This document shows positions 20,630 through 32,100 of a stretch of 64,000 nucleotides of DNA, piece after piece. This DNA comes from an uncultured Methanosarcinales archaeon. GTDB taxonomy: Archaea > Halobacteriota > Methanosarcinia > Methanotrichales > Methanotrichaceae. Both the position numbers and the translations under genes were made by a program. The stretch spans positions 1 through 64,000 of the forward strand of contig CAIQHB010000016.1 in assembly GCA_903871465.1 (NCBI GenBank), given 5' to 3'. The notes under the pieces were generated by a model, which saw only the letters and a list, made by a program, of their open reading frames with translations, ran no database searches and was not told the origin of the DNA. The first letter of the stretch is position 1. Every line of letters begins with the position of its first letter.

Positions 20630-21328
20630 CTATATTATAAACTCATAGGTTACTACCACGTCCGAGGTAACATCTACCATATTTATCTGACCGGAGCTGC
20701 CGGGACTCGTCGCTTCTACACCTGGATAGCCGTAATCTGAGATGTCCAGAACCTTTCCCAGGCTGCCACCGGCTTCGCTTGCAACCTGTGCCGCATTCTC
20801 CTTGGCATTTGCCATAGCTTTTTGGCGAGCCTCATTCATAGCCTTGCTTGTATCGCTCAGACTGTATGCGGCTACATATGCATCAGCCTCTGCTGACCTG
20901 GCTGCATTCAGCACCTGGTTTATCCTGGACTCATCGGTGGTATTCAGCCTGACTACAGTCGACCTTTTCAGAGAAGAGGCTTTTTGCGTATTATTCTCGC
21001 ATACTGTGGTATTGTTCACTCTTTTACAGACCTTGCTGCTGGACTGAAAGCTCGTAATACCGCTGGATTGGCCGGGCAGTATATCGGAATCCTTAACTCC
21101 TGCGTTCTTCAGGACATTCAGCAAATTGTCTATCTTCGTTTGGACATCGGCCCGGGCCTCTGTCATGTTTTCATTATTGCTCTCCACCGAGACGGAAATC
21201 ATAACGGCATCTGCAGGAGTTGTCACAGTTCCCTCGCCCGCCATTGTTATGGTATGTTCCGCGCACTGTACAACTGCAAAGAGACCGGCCGAGATCATAA
21301 TGCAGAATACGATAACCAACCACTTCAT
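20630..21328 (-). CDS. SIMPL (DUF541) domain secreted protein, paralogue
   Basis: ITMAGEGTVTTPADAVMISVSVESNNENMTEARADV. Confidence 0.85.
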   Translation of the reverse strand: MKWLVIVFCIMISAGLFAVVQCAEHTITMAGEGTVTTPADAVMISVSVESNNENMTEARADVQTKIDNLLNVLKNAGVKDSDILPGQSSGITSFQSSSKVCKRVNNTTVCENNTQKASSLKRSTVVRLNTTDESRINQVLNAARSAEADAYVAAYSLSDTSKAMNEARQKAMANAKENAAQVASEAGGSLGKVLDISDYGYPGVEATSPGSSGQINMVDVTSDVVVTYEFII

Positions 21329-21530
21329 ATAATCCCCATTGATGAATGGCGCCCAAAGATATAAAAGCCTGCGGTTGGGCGAAGGGGGACCCCAAATTCC
21401 AATCTGCCAGAGTCCAAAGTTCTGCTTTCTGTCGCGGACCCGGGCCGCGAGCTAAAAAGCCCGAATCCCTGGAAAAGTGCCTCCCTGCTCGACCATCATC
21501 TTTAATTTCGGTATTCACATGCTTCTCGCC

Positions 21531-22328
21531 ATGAGCAGGATAGGAAAGTCGATCAGGCTGGAACGCATCCTGGATCGCAAGACTCACAGAACGGTAATAG
21601 TTCCCATGGATCACGGCATCTCGGTAGGCCCCATTGCCGGGCTGATTGATATGCCAGCCACAGTGGACAAGGTGGCCGAGGGCGGCGCCAATGCCGTTTT
21701 GGGACACATGGGCTTGCCGTTGCATGGTCATCGGGGCTATGGGCGTGATGTTGGACTTATCATTCATCTCTCTGCATCCAGCTCTCTTGGCCCCGATCCT
21801 AATCACAAGGTTCTGGTGACCGATGTGGAGGATGCCATCCGAGTAGGGGCAGACGCCGTAAGCATTCACGTCAACGTCGGGGCGGATGACGAAGCGGAAA
21901 TGCTACACGATTTGGGCAGAGTTGCACGCACCTGCGACTTATGGGGCATGCCTCTGATTGCCATGATGTATCCTCGCGGACCCAAGGTCACGTCTGAGCA
22001 CAACGTGGAGTACGTCAAGCTAGCCGCTCGCATCGGCTCAGAGCTGGGTGCGGATATAGTCAAGACCAACTACACAGGCTCTCCTGAAACCTTTCAGGAA
22101 GTTGTACAGGGCTGCAGCGTGCCTATAATCATTGCAGGTGGGCCTAAGATGGACACAGAGAGGGATTTATTGCAGATGGTATATGACGCCATAAAGGTTG
22201 GCGGAGCAGGCGTGGCCTTCGGCCGAAATGTCTTCCAGGCTGAGAACCCCACATTATTGGTCCGGAAGCTGAGCCGAGTCGTTCACTGCGGCTACACCCC
22301 AGAAGAAGCAGAGAAGGTCGTCCTCTAA
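21531..22328 (+). CDS. 2-amino-3,7-dideoxy-D-threo-hept-6-ulosonate synthase / class I FBP aldolase-like
   Basis: [66 protein letters not shown]. Confidence 0.85.
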   Translation: MSRIGKSIRLERILDRKTHRTVIVPMDHGISVGPIAGLIDMPATVDKVAEGGANAVLGHMGLPLHGHRGYGRDVGLIIHLSASSSLGPDPNHKVLVTDVEDAIRVGADAVSIHVNVGADDEAEMLHDLGRVARTCDLWGMPLIAMMYPRGPKVTSEHNVEYVKLAARIGSELGADIVKTNYTGSPETFQEVVQGCSVPIIIAGGPKMDTERDLLQMVYDAIKVGGAGVAFGRNVFQAENPTLLVRKLSRVVHCGYTPEEAEKVVL

Positions 22329-22439
22329 GCGATCTTCATCTCTTATTTGAGTATCCTTACGGGACTTATCACGCTCTAACAGATTCTAACAGATTGTCGA
22401 CCGTAAGCTATATCCACTTATTCGAATACATTTGGAAGC

Positions 22440-23207
22440 ATGAAGACCATCGTCCTGCTTCTACTGGCCATTTCCCTGGTGACCGTTCTGCCCGCCATGA
22501 GCCAGGATGCCAAATACTGGCTTGCTCAAACGCAAAGCGATTACAATAACGGCACTTATTCACTGGCCCTTGATGATATCGATGAATATCTGAATATCAA
22601 CTCCAGCGACCTATGGGCCTGGAACTTCAAGGCCAACCTGCTGATTAAGATGAAGAGATACAGCGACGCAGTGGACAGCTTTGACCAGATCATCAAGCTC
22701 GATAGCTCCAACGCGCAGGCCTACAATGATCGTGCCCTTATTCTATCCGGGAAGATGAGGCAGGATGAAGAGGCTTTGAATTCCTTGGATACGGCTCTTC
22801 AGATCGACTCCCGTAATGCCAACACCTGGTTCAACAAAGGCATGGTTCTGGAAAAGCTGAAGAGGTACAGCGAGGCTCTGGAAGCCTACGGCAAGGCTAC
22901 GACCTTGGATCCGTCGCTTGACAGGGCATGGTACCGCCAGGGGCATGTTCTCATGTTGACCGGGAGCTACGAGGCATCCTTGCAGTCTCTCGAAAAGGCG
23001 ACGAAGCTCAACCCAAAAAACTCTGACGCTCAGGACGATATAGGATTTGTCAATACGAAGCTGAATAGCCCCGATACGAAACCAAACATCGTTGAGAACG
23101 CGACTCTGCCTGATTCCTCCAACAAGGATTTCCAGGAGAATACAAATATGGCTGTTGAGGCAAAGGGCGCGGTTCCGGAGAAAACCATAGAGTTTCCTGT
23201 GGGATAA
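22440..23207 (+). CDS. secreted TPR-repeat protein
   Basis: Signal peptide; repeated A-W-x2-K-x2-L-x3-K-Y-x-A units. Confidence 0.8.
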   Translation: MKTIVLLLLAISLVTVLPAMSQDAKYWLAQTQSDYNNGTYSLALDDIDEYLNINSSDLWAWNFKANLLIKMKRYSDAVDSFDQIIKLDSSNAQAYNDRALILSGKMRQDEEALNSLDTALQIDSRNANTWFNKGMVLEKLKRYSEALEAYGKATTLDPSLDRAWYRQGHVLMLTGSYEASLQSLEKATKLNPKNSDAQDDIGFVNTKLNSPDTKPNIVENATLPDSSNKDFQENTNMAVEAKGAVPEKTIEFPVG

Positions 23208-23316
23208 GCGACGGTCCAATGACTCCATACAATTTTTAATCCTAAAATAGTAATGGATGAGTCGTCTTAAAGAAACGGCGCCATATGGCATTTCCATATG
23301 GCTGGCCGCTCTCACT

Positions 23317-23742
23317 CTAATAACCCGTGTAATATGTCCCGGACGATCGTCCATAATATCGTCCATAAACTACACCGTAATTCTGTCCATTCAGCAAATC
23401 TGAAATTTCTTTTTGAATCATTTCGTTTATGCTTTCCGAATTATAAGCTCCGTTCAGATCAAAATAAGTATAATTTCCTTTTACTAACACATCTTTGCCG
23501 ATGTAATAACTCCTCAGGTCTTCCATGAGGTAGACGTATGTCGACCTATAGAGGCCGGATGCATCTACTCCGTCAAGGTTAACCGCGTCTCTGCCAATTA
23601 CAATGCTCGAAGGTGAAAGTACATTTGTGATTGTGCCTTTCATATCAAAGCTTGAATTCGTCATCTTCGTATCGGATCCTGCTGATGCTAGAACCTCTGA
23701 TAAGATCAGTGCCATTAATATTAGAATAAGTCCTCTCTTCAA
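23317..23742 (-). CDS. secreted small OB-fold/nuclease-like protein, unknown function
   Basis: Signal peptide; NLDGVDASGLYRSTYVYLMEDLRSYYIGKDVLVKG. Confidence 0.5.
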   Translation of the reverse strand: MKRGLILILMALILSEVLASAGSDTKMTNSSFDMKGTITNVLSPSSIVIGRDAVNLDGVDASGLYRSTYVYLMEDLRSYYIGKDVLVKGNYTYFDLNGAYNSESINEMIQKEISDLLNGQNYGVVYGRYYGRSSGTYYTGY

Positions 23743-23910
23743 GATAAAGCCTCCATGATAGATATATTACCGGCGTTAAGAAATAGTTTTGGGTAGTGAT
23801 ATCCATCTCGGCGTCTTGCGCCTTGAATGAATGTATTTGGAAAAATCGGACTGCAACCCACATATTCTTATAGGTTTAGGGAGTAATATTAGTAATGGGT
23901 GAACTAAACA

Positions 23911-24054
23911 ATGATAAAGAAACTTATTAAATTAGTGATCGGCATGATGGCCTTCTCGTGGTTTGCAAAAAAGATGCACCATCATTGCTGCTGCCATGAT
24001 GAGAAACATAAGGAAACAATGTCTTCCAAACTAAAGCATTACATGGACAAATAG
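23911..24054 (+). CDS. 47-aa Cys/His-rich small protein (not in ORF track)
   Basis: MIKKLIKLVIGMMAFSWFAKKMHHHCCCHDEKHKETMSSKLKHYMDK*. Confidence 0.45.
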   Translation: MIKKLIKLVIGMMAFSWFAKKMHHHCCCHDEKHKETMSSKLKHYMDK

Positions 24055-24413
24055 AGTGCGTCGTGGGTCGACAATGCAGGAACAAGAACATCTCTCTCAT
24101 CAAGAGATTACTTGCTTTGTCCCTGCCATCGATGCATCTAATGACGGCGTTTGAGAATCAAGGGAAAAGGCCATCCTGCAACTTATTTTACTGGGGGTTG
24201 CGATTTATCTTCCCACGATGGCATTAAAATTTTAGTACCAGATCCAAGCTTCTCATTAGCTCTGCCATTTTCGTTCTCCACTATATCTTCAAATTTATCT
24301 AGATTGTCACGAAAAACTGTAATCAGTAACTCGCTTAATGACTTATGACAATTTCCTGAGGTCATGGCTATTTAGATCGCAAATTATAAATTAGAATCTC
24401 ACATAATTACGTT

Positions 24414-24974
24414 TTGGATGAGGATTGGTGGATTGATGTTAGTCCGCCCTCTAAGGTGATTAAAGTGGAAACTGATGAAGAGATCGAAAAAATGGAGCTG
24501 ATAGATCTGGATAAACGAAGGCAGGCCCTGGCAGATTACCTTAAGATAGACCCCAAAGAGATAACTGCCTGCTCGTCTCGCATCAACGATGTGACGACTT
24601 TCCAGGCGAAAAATATGCTCTATTTGGTGGGCACAGAGGAAGAGGTAGATGCGGGCATTCGCGGATGCTTCGAGCACAACCTGGGCGATCTCGACACGGT
24701 TTTCATCGGACAGACGGCAAAGCTATCGGCTGGAGATGCTCAAATGGTCGACAGGCTCTGCGAGGTATTGGATGAGGATTTGGAGACCGATATCCTCAAT
24801 GAGGCTATTTTGGGTATAGTTAAAAAGTGCGGAGACCTGGAGAGCTTGATTGATGCGGCAGTTGCAGAAGTTGACAGAGGCCAGTTTCTGGCCGAAGACG
24901 GCGAGGAGAACCCCTTCGGAGACTACCTAATTTACAGGTTCCGAGAAGGACAATGCTCGGACTTCGATTATTGA
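24414..24974 (+). CDS. hypothetical acidic protein
   Basis: ORF track; intact 186 aa. Confidence 0.55.
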   Translation: MDEDWWIDVSPPSKVIKVETDEEIEKMELIDLDKRRQALADYLKIDPKEITACSSRINDVTTFQAKNMLYLVGTEEEVDAGIRGCFEHNLGDLDTVFIGQTAKLSAGDAQMVDRLCEVLDEDLETDILNEAILGIVKKCGDLESLIDAAVAEVDRGQFLAEDGEENPFGDYLIYRFREGQCSDFDY

Positions 24975-25064
24975 ATGAATTATGGAAATGTCGAGGAAAA
25001 CAAGTTGGGAATCTTTCCCTGGGCATACTTGTGCCCAGGAATCCTCTCCTTAGTAGATACAGTT

Positions 25065-25514
25065 CTAATTTTTGGCCTTTACGACAATAGTCTTGGCTAC
25101 GAAGTCTCCCAATCTCTGTTTCTTATCAGAGCGCCAGATCAATATTGCTCCGATTAAGTAGCCGATAATGCCGTCAATTATGCGGAGGATATTTCTTGTA
25201 AAAGCCTGGCTCATGTCTATGGGCTTGCCATCTTCTCGGACGACCTTTATCTTGGTTATCATCTTGCCGATGGTCTGGCCTCTTGACCCTTCAAGGTAAG
25301 TGTAGTAGCCTATGTAAAAGATGAAGTAGAATAACCCCCATGACCAAGGCGCAGTTCCTCGTTCCATCATACCAACTCCAAGGATTGTTCCTAGAGCTCC
25401 AAATATGATGCCGATGATTATGCCATCAATCAGCAGCGATACAAACCTTATGCCTATTCCCTGGTATGCCATATGCTCAGGATTCGCCAATTCCATCTGA
25501 TCCAAGTCTGCCAT
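25065..25514 (-). CDS. RDD family membrane protein
   Basis: GIRFVSLLIDGIIIGIIFG ... RGQTIGKMITKIKVVREDGKPI ... RNILRIID. Confidence 0.85.
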   Translation of the reverse strand: MADLDQMELANPEHMAYQGIGIRFVSLLIDGIIIGIIFGALGTILGVGMMERGTAPWSWGLFYFIFYIGYYTYLEGSRGQTIGKMITKIKVVREDGKPIDMSQAFTRNILRIIDGIIGYLIGAILIWRSDKKQRLGDFVAKTIVVKAKN

Positions 25515-25725
25515 GACCCCTCTCCCGCAATTAATACATCTATAATGATAATATTTAAATACTTAATAAACGGGTGGATATTTTGCAAACGTATATCCTC
25601 GCGTTTCCTTTCGAGACTATATCAATTAATTTATGTTATTACTATTTAGACCTTTCGAAGTATGGGTTGATGGATGTTGCAAATCCCGAGAGAGATGAAT
25701 CCCAGCACTAAAAAAAGGTAGGCCC

Positions 25726-25956
25726 TCACAAATCCAGCCGGAACTCTTGCGGCCACAGCTCCCTTTCTTCATGGCGATCTTCCGAGATCTGAGCTTCGTC
25801 AAATCGATTCAGGATCATCTCTTCCACCTCTGAGATCCCGATCCGAAAGACCTCCGCCAGGATCTCCTTGGCCGTTTCCAGCTCCCTCTCCTTTGGATCA
25901 GAGTGATACACAGCCTTTTTTTGTGGCTTAGTTAGCAACCCAAGGACTCCTGCCAT
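25726..25956 (-). CDS. small hypothetical protein
   Basis: ORF track; 76 aa. Confidence 0.4.
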   Translation of the reverse strand: MAGVLGLLTKPQKKAVYHSDPKERELETAKEILAEVFRIGISEVEEMILNRFDEAQISEDRHEERELWPQEFRLDL

Positions 25957-26268
25957 AGGATCAACTACTACGTGTAAGCTTAAGTAGTTTTGCCGGAAAA
26001 AGATATCGATGAACCATTTTTACATAATAGGTAGTATGAATAAGATACAAAAGAATGAATGATATTGGAGATGCAATTGGCCGCGTTATCTCGTCGGTGC
26101 GGGTGGATGAAAGCCGGTGAGTTCACTCGTCGGGCTGTATTCCGGTCGAGCGGATTGTCGGGCTCCACTCAGCCGCTCCACTCAGCCCAGGCTCCTGGTT
26201 TGGATCTCTCCGGACGGGCAACCTTTAAAATTGTTGCGTGCAATTGTCTCTTTGTGGTGGTTAGTCGA

Positions 26269-26892
26269 ATGAGGCCGGGATGCATAATTCTATCATCGAT
26301 ATTGCTTTCATGTTTATCAATACACGCTCTTGCTCTTGCTCTTGATCCTGGTGACATTGCAGAGCCAAGCATAAGTGCGCCGGACATGACCATGCCGGTG
26401 CCTACCATCACAGCTCCCGCCAGCTCAGGGCCTAACATGGATCTGCCAAAGCCAGAAACCAAGTCGCTAATCGCGCCCGACAACAATACTATCCAGACCA
26501 AACCAACCGGCAACATGAGCCCTAATCAGTCTCAAGCATCACAAAAACCGCAAACACTGGACGTGAGCGGCAAATGGTCTATAAAGTTTGATAAAAGAAC
26601 GGACAGGTCTCTGGACTTGAACCTGTGGTCGTCCAGCAAAAACAGGATCTTGGGTTATGGCACCCTGACAGAGGAGGGCGTAAAGTACTCTGTAACTGCC
26701 AGCGGATCAATAAACGAGCAGGAGCTCACATTGACCACCAAGTCGGCAACACCCGAATATGCTACCCAGAAATTTGATGAGTATGACCTGGACCTGTTTA
26801 TGGCAAATAGTACTCTATCGGGAACTTATGTCCTGAGTTCAGACGGGCAGTCATCAGGCGAGGGAAGCGCAACGGCAGTAAGGCAGCAGTAG
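26269..26892 (+). CDS. secreted protein, paralogue family A (start revised to ATG 26269)
   Basis: Signal peptide MRPGCIILSSILLSCLSIHALA; DVSGKWSIKFDKRTDRSLDLNLWSSSKNRILGYGTL. Confidence 0.7.
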   Translation: MRPGCIILSSILLSCLSIHALALALDPGDIAEPSISAPDMTMPVPTITAPASSGPNMDLPKPETKSLIAPDNNTIQTKPTGNMSPNQSQASQKPQTLDVSGKWSIKFDKRTDRSLDLNLWSSSKNRILGYGTLTEEGVKYSVTASGSINEQELTLTTKSATPEYATQKFDEYDLDLFMANSTLSGTYVLSSDGQSSGEGSATAVRQQ

Positions 26893-27077
26893 GTAGATCG
26901 GTCGCGATTTCTGAAGGGGAGACCGAGCCCTGGAGATAGACTCCACCTCGGCAAAGGTAGCATGATAGCCGGGTTGATCTGTCGATCGAAGGTGAAGTCG
27001 TCATTCTAGATAGGGATATTTCGGTGTGCCTTATGGTCTTAAACAGAGGAGCTCGGACCAAGATCCGTTTTATTGTC

Positions 27078-27130
27078 GATTATCTCCAGAACCGCCACCA
27101 GTTCTTCGTCCTGGCCTCTTCCTGGCTGAA
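27078..27130 (-). repeat. Trp-tail repeat copy (SQEEARTKNWWRFWR*)
   Basis: ccagaaccgccaccagttcttcgtcctggcctcttcctgg; similar to 34583 and 34968 copies. Confidence 0.55.
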
Positions 27131-27486
27131 GGGATGTGTTCTGATTCCACGAAATGCCAAAAGCAAAAAGACAGGAAAATGTTAATACTAAAAGGGATAT
27201 TTAGTAGTATGCTCGCTCCTATCGATCTTATGAGTGGATCATCTTTTGGCTATAACAATATTGCCACAGAATCAAGCTATTTAAGGCTAGAATTGGAGAG
27301 AGTAATAATTGTATATTAATGTTAGGTGCGAATAATAAGAGCAGAAAAACGAGGATAAAAAACCTCACAATGCGTAGTGAAAAAAAGAGAAGTGCTTTGC
27401 CATCCAAGCGAAGTATTCCCGGGTTTTTAGATTAGGAGTGGGACCAAACCCCAGGTCGCGGGCTGGAACAGGAGGACATACGAGGG

Positions 27487-28125
27487 ATGCTGACAGAACT
27501 GGAAGATAAGAGTGGCGAACTCAGGCAGGAGTCCCTTGCCTTCAAGGATCGAAGAAGCCAACTGAATGCTGAGGCGAGCCTGTGGGCTGCCAAGCGAGAT
27601 GAGCTCAATAGGGCCACTGAAGGGCTGATTGATAAAGCCCAGGAGTTCAAGAAGCTGCGGGACGAGAGCAACAAGAATGTGGCAGAGTCCAAAAAGAAGA
27701 GGGATGAGTCCAACGAGAAGACCAGCCAGCTCTATGCGATGATAGACGATATCCGGAGGAAATACAACTCAACCGGGGAGCGTCCTATAAGAGATCTGCA
27801 TCGCGAGATCGAACATTTAGAGTTCCGGCAGCAGACAGAGGTCTTGAGCCCTGACAAAGAGAAGCAACTGGTTGATAAGATCGCCGCCTTGCATGCAGAG
27901 TTCCGAAGCCGCAAAGAGCAGCTTGAGAAGAACGAAGAGCTGAGGAAGCTTCTCGATGAAGCACAAGCCTTGAGAGATAAGGCATCCAGTTACCACGGTC
28001 AAGTGATCAAGTTCGCGGAAATGGCCCAGGAATATCACGATAAGATGATTGGTACCTTCAAAGAAGCCGATCAGACTCGTGCTGAGGCCGATGCTGCTCA
28101 AAAGGAGTTCCTGAAGGCTCAGTAA
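27487..28125 (+). CDS. archaeal coiled-coil protein
   Basis: Heptad-rich LxxKxxELRxE...; homologous-looking coil continues upstream of the ATG to the in-frame stop. Confidence 0.65.
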   Translation: MLTELEDKSGELRQESLAFKDRRSQLNAEASLWAAKRDELNRATEGLIDKAQEFKKLRDESNKNVAESKKKRDESNEKTSQLYAMIDDIRRKYNSTGERPIRDLHREIEHLEFRQQTEVLSPDKEKQLVDKIAALHAEFRSRKEQLEKNEELRKLLDEAQALRDKASSYHGQVIKFAEMAQEYHDKMIGTFKEADQTRAEADAAQKEFLKAQ

Positions 28126-28260
28126 CATTCCCTTGATAGGCAACATCAATATCCATGAACTTATTTTACATATTTACATTTATATTGCTATTTCAAAAAA
28201 ATAAATCTACTTTCATTATAGTCCAGGCGGCATTGTCTGATCGATAGATGGGGCGTTAGA

Positions 28261-28425
28261 ATGAAGATCAAATCCACATTGTGGCGATTTCGATATCCTG
28301 GGATGGATTGCGCAGTCGATATGAGATTTGCGTGGGATGCATCGGAAAAAGAGGCGAGGGCTGCGATCATGAAGAAATTGAAACTCAGGAAATTGCCTCA
28401 AGGAACAGAGCTTTGGCCTGAGTAG
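28261..28425 (+). CDS. 54-aa small protein (not in ORF track)
   Basis: MKIKSTLWRFRYPGMDCAVDMRFAWDASEKEARAAIMKKLKLRKLPQGTELWPE*. Confidence 0.4.
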   Translation: MKIKSTLWRFRYPGMDCAVDMRFAWDASEKEARAAIMKKLKLRKLPQGTELWPE

Positions 28426-28756
28426 AGCGGTTTGCCCCAGGAATCTCCGCCGCCAGAGGACTGCCACCTGCACTTGGTCCTGGCTTATTGTATCACGAAA
28501 TACAAATCCTTAACTTGGCTAGGGCTTTTTCCTTCACGATCTCTTTTTACAAATTTTATAAAATATTCATTAACTTTTTCATGCAACATTCTATGATCAT
28601 AGGCATGCCTATATATTCCAATTCGGTGTAGAGAATCCCAAAGTGCAGGATACATCAGTTTAATATCTTCAAAATGATAGTTATTTTTAGAAATTGTTTT
28701 AGCATAAATATCTATCGATTCAATAAACAGGGTAAATATACCGTAAAGTATTTAGT

Positions 28757-29062
28757 ATGGTTCATCCTATTAAGTTCAAGGAGAAACAAGGAGGCTTACA
28801 ATTGAAAGGAGCGATGCGATTTCGCTTTTGGCTTGAAATTGGTATGGCAACTATTACTGGATTTTTATTTGTAGTTACAATAATCTGGAGAGACTGGATC
28901 GAGATGGTATTTCACGTCAGCCTTGATAACGGCAACGGATCTCTTGAGTGGTTGACCGTCGTAGTTTTGTTGGCTGTGACCATCACATTATCCGTTCTGG
29001 CGCGTTATGAGTGGCTTAGGGCAAAAACCGCAATGTCTACTCCCGGTCCAGGGCAAGCTTAG
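28757..29062 (+). CDS. small two-TM hypothetical protein
   Basis: ORF track; two hydrophobic segments. Confidence 0.45.
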   Translation: MVHPIKFKEKQGGLQLKGAMRFRFWLEIGMATITGFLFVVTIIWRDWIEMVFHVSLDNGNGSLEWLTVVVLLAVTITLSVLARYEWLRAKTAMSTPGPGQA

Positions 29063-29178
29063 AATTGGAGTGAGGACCTCATTTTTTTTTATCACTCTTG
29101 TTGAGTCATGGCAAAGAGAACTTGCCGCTAGCAACTGATAAGCTGCGCTGAAATCACAATTTGCGTGTGTAAAGGAGG

Positions 29179-32100
29179 ATGCGTATGGAAACTGAAAAGA
29201 GTGTAACCGAGGTCGGTGCCTCTGCGAAGTCTAGCGTCGAGGCCAAGCCCCAAGCCCCGAAAAAGAACCCTGATAAACTGAGGAACCGCGTTGCGCTGGA
29301 CTTTGTAGCCAAGCGAGACGATATGCTGGAGCGCGCTGGCATGGAGAGGGAGAGCGCGCCTGAAATGGTGAAGGCGACCACCGAGACCAACCCGGGGCTA
29401 CTGCGACTGAAGGCGCTGATGGAACGTGAGCAGCCCATGCCAGAGGCGGGTGTCAGGGCCCCAGTCAATCTAGGGCTCGCCAACTGGACGCCGATGGGCC
29501 CGCTGGCGATACCCAACGGCCAGACCTATGGTGGTGCGCGCGTGTTGATCAGCGGACGAGTCACAGCCATTGCCCCGCACCCGACCGACGCCAACACCAT
29601 CTTCATCGGCACAAGCCGTGGCGGTGTGTGGCGCACCCTGGACGGCGGAGATACGTGGAAAGCGCTGGGGGATGATCAGCCGTCGTTGGCAATCGGCGCA
29701 CTGGCCATCAGTGCCAGCAACCCCAATGTGCTGTATGCCGGGACAGGCGAAGGCAATGTGCAACTCTATAGCACCGTTTATCCACTCAACTCAGCACCCG
29801 GCGTGTACCTGGGCGTAGGCGTACTTCGCAGCCTCGATGGCGGCAACACCTGGACCAACTATGCCTCAGCTTTGCTGGCCAACCAAAGTTTCTACAGCAT
29901 CGCAGTCGATCGCAATGATGCCAATCGTGCGTTCGCAGCCACCAGCCGAGGGCTGTGCCGCACCACCGACGGCAAAAACTGGGTCGCACTATCCGGTGGC
30001 GGATTGCCGGCCATCGATAAAACCGTGATCGCCTGCACAGATATCGTCATCGACAGAAACGATAGCACCGGCAATACAGTGTATGCGGCGTTCTGGAGAA
30101 ACGGCATATACAAGAGCACCAACGCCCTAGCTGCCAGCCCCTCCTTCGTTCAGCTTGCCACCGGCCTGCCCGCCGGCAATACCACCAGCCGCATCAGCCT
30201 TGCCCAATCGGCCAGCAGCCCGGAGCGCAAATACGCGCTGATCGCGAGCAGCGGCGATGCCTTCCTCGGGTTGTATCGCACTACCAATGCAGCCGGCACC
30301 GACTGGGAGCTTTGCACCAGCAGCGGCACCATCCAATTGTATGGCGCCTTCACCAGCGACGTGAATGTGGACCCGACGACGCCGGATTTGGTGTATGTTT
30401 CAGGCGTAGAGCTTTACAAGTGCCGGCGCAACGCTACGACTGGCGTCTGGAGCGTCAGCGACATCGGCAAAAACATCCATGCTGACAGTCATGCCTTTGC
30501 CTTCCATCCCACGCTGAACCAGACCATCTACAGCGGCAACGATGGCGGTTTCTACATCAGCCGAAACGGCGGCGCGACATGGGAGGATGCACCTAACGAA
30601 GGGCTGTGCCTGCTGCAATACGAAGCAATCGACAACCATGGCAGCTCCGATGCAATAGTGCAGGGCGGCACGCAGGACAATGGCACGCAGCAGTACCGCA
30701 ACAGTCCGGTGTTTTACCACAGCGCCGACGGCGACGGCGGCTATTGCGCTATTAGCAAGATCAATGGCAACAACGTGATGCACTCCTATTACGACCCCAG
30801 TCCAGAGCGCAGCACAGTCGGTGGCAAATTCGGTTCTTACTCAGACATCTCGGCAGGGATCAATGGCAAAGGCTTGTTCTATCCTCCGGTTGCAATTAGC
30901 CCAAGTTCTGAACGCATGGCCTTGGGCACAACGGTGATCAACATCGACGATGCCATGGGTACCGGTGGCTGGCCTGGCAGCGGCGTCACCCTACCCGGCA
31001 TCAAAGGCCTGGTATCGGCGGTATCGTTCGCCAGTGACAGCATCATCTATTGTGCTACTACCAGCGGTCAAGTATATCGTCTCGATCGCATCGGAACAAC
31101 CTGGAACGTGCGCGCGCTACACGCGGCACAACTGCCTGTCGGTCAGTGGATTTGGGACGTGGCTAGCCTGCCGGGCAACGTCAACACCATCGTAGTCGCG
31201 TTCAGTGGTTTCGGCTTGGCGCAACACGTGTGGCGCGGCACGGTGCCAGCCAGCGGCACCGCGACCTGGACCGCTGTGAGCAACGGCCTGCCGGATGTGC
31301 CAATGTACGCGCTGGCACTTGGCAGCGCGACGCAGTGGTTCGTTGGCACCGACATCGGTGTATACCGCAGCATCGACGCTGGCGCGAACTGGAGCAATTT
31401 CTCGCAAGGCTTGCCCAATACTGCCATCTACGACTTGCGCCTGCGCGATGGCAGTAATCTGCTTCGTGCCGCAACTCATGGGCGCGGCCTGTGGGAACTG
31501 CGCACCGATCTTGCCACACAACCTACGGTGGACCTGTTCGTTCGCGACCACATCATGGATACCGGCCGCCCACCCAGCAATGTGCCTGTGGCTGCAGCTT
31601 GGGAAGACCCAACGCAACACATTTCCCTGAACGACAATTGCTGGTGGTGGATGTGCGCAGACATCAAGACCGACGCGCCGCCCAATTGGCAATTGCAGCC
31701 GAATGAGGTGAACTATCTCAACTTCGAGACCAAGCTCACGCATAAGAATGCCGTGAAGGGTAACCAGAACCGCGTCTATGTGCAGGTGCACAATCGTGGC
31801 CCTCTGCCAGCCAACAACGTCACTGTCAAGATCATGACCGCCGGCGCCTCGGCGGGCCTGCCGGATTTGCCGGCGGATTTCTGGAGCACCTGGCCCAATA
31901 GCGCGGGTGATGCCAACTGGAAACCGATAGGCACGCCGCAGACCATCCCTACGCTGGAGCCGCTGCGCCCTACGGTGCTGGAGTGGGACTGGATACCGGC
32001 ACCTAGCGCCGACACGCACAGCTGTATTCTGATAGTAGTCGACAGTCCGAGTGACCCGATTCCCGGCAGCACCAAGGCCATCTTCAATACTAATCAACTG

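Noticed and set aside
30400-30783. 127-aa minus-strand hydrophobic ORF inside the BNR gene
   Set aside because: Antisense frame; alternating V/A composition comes from the GC-rich sense codons.
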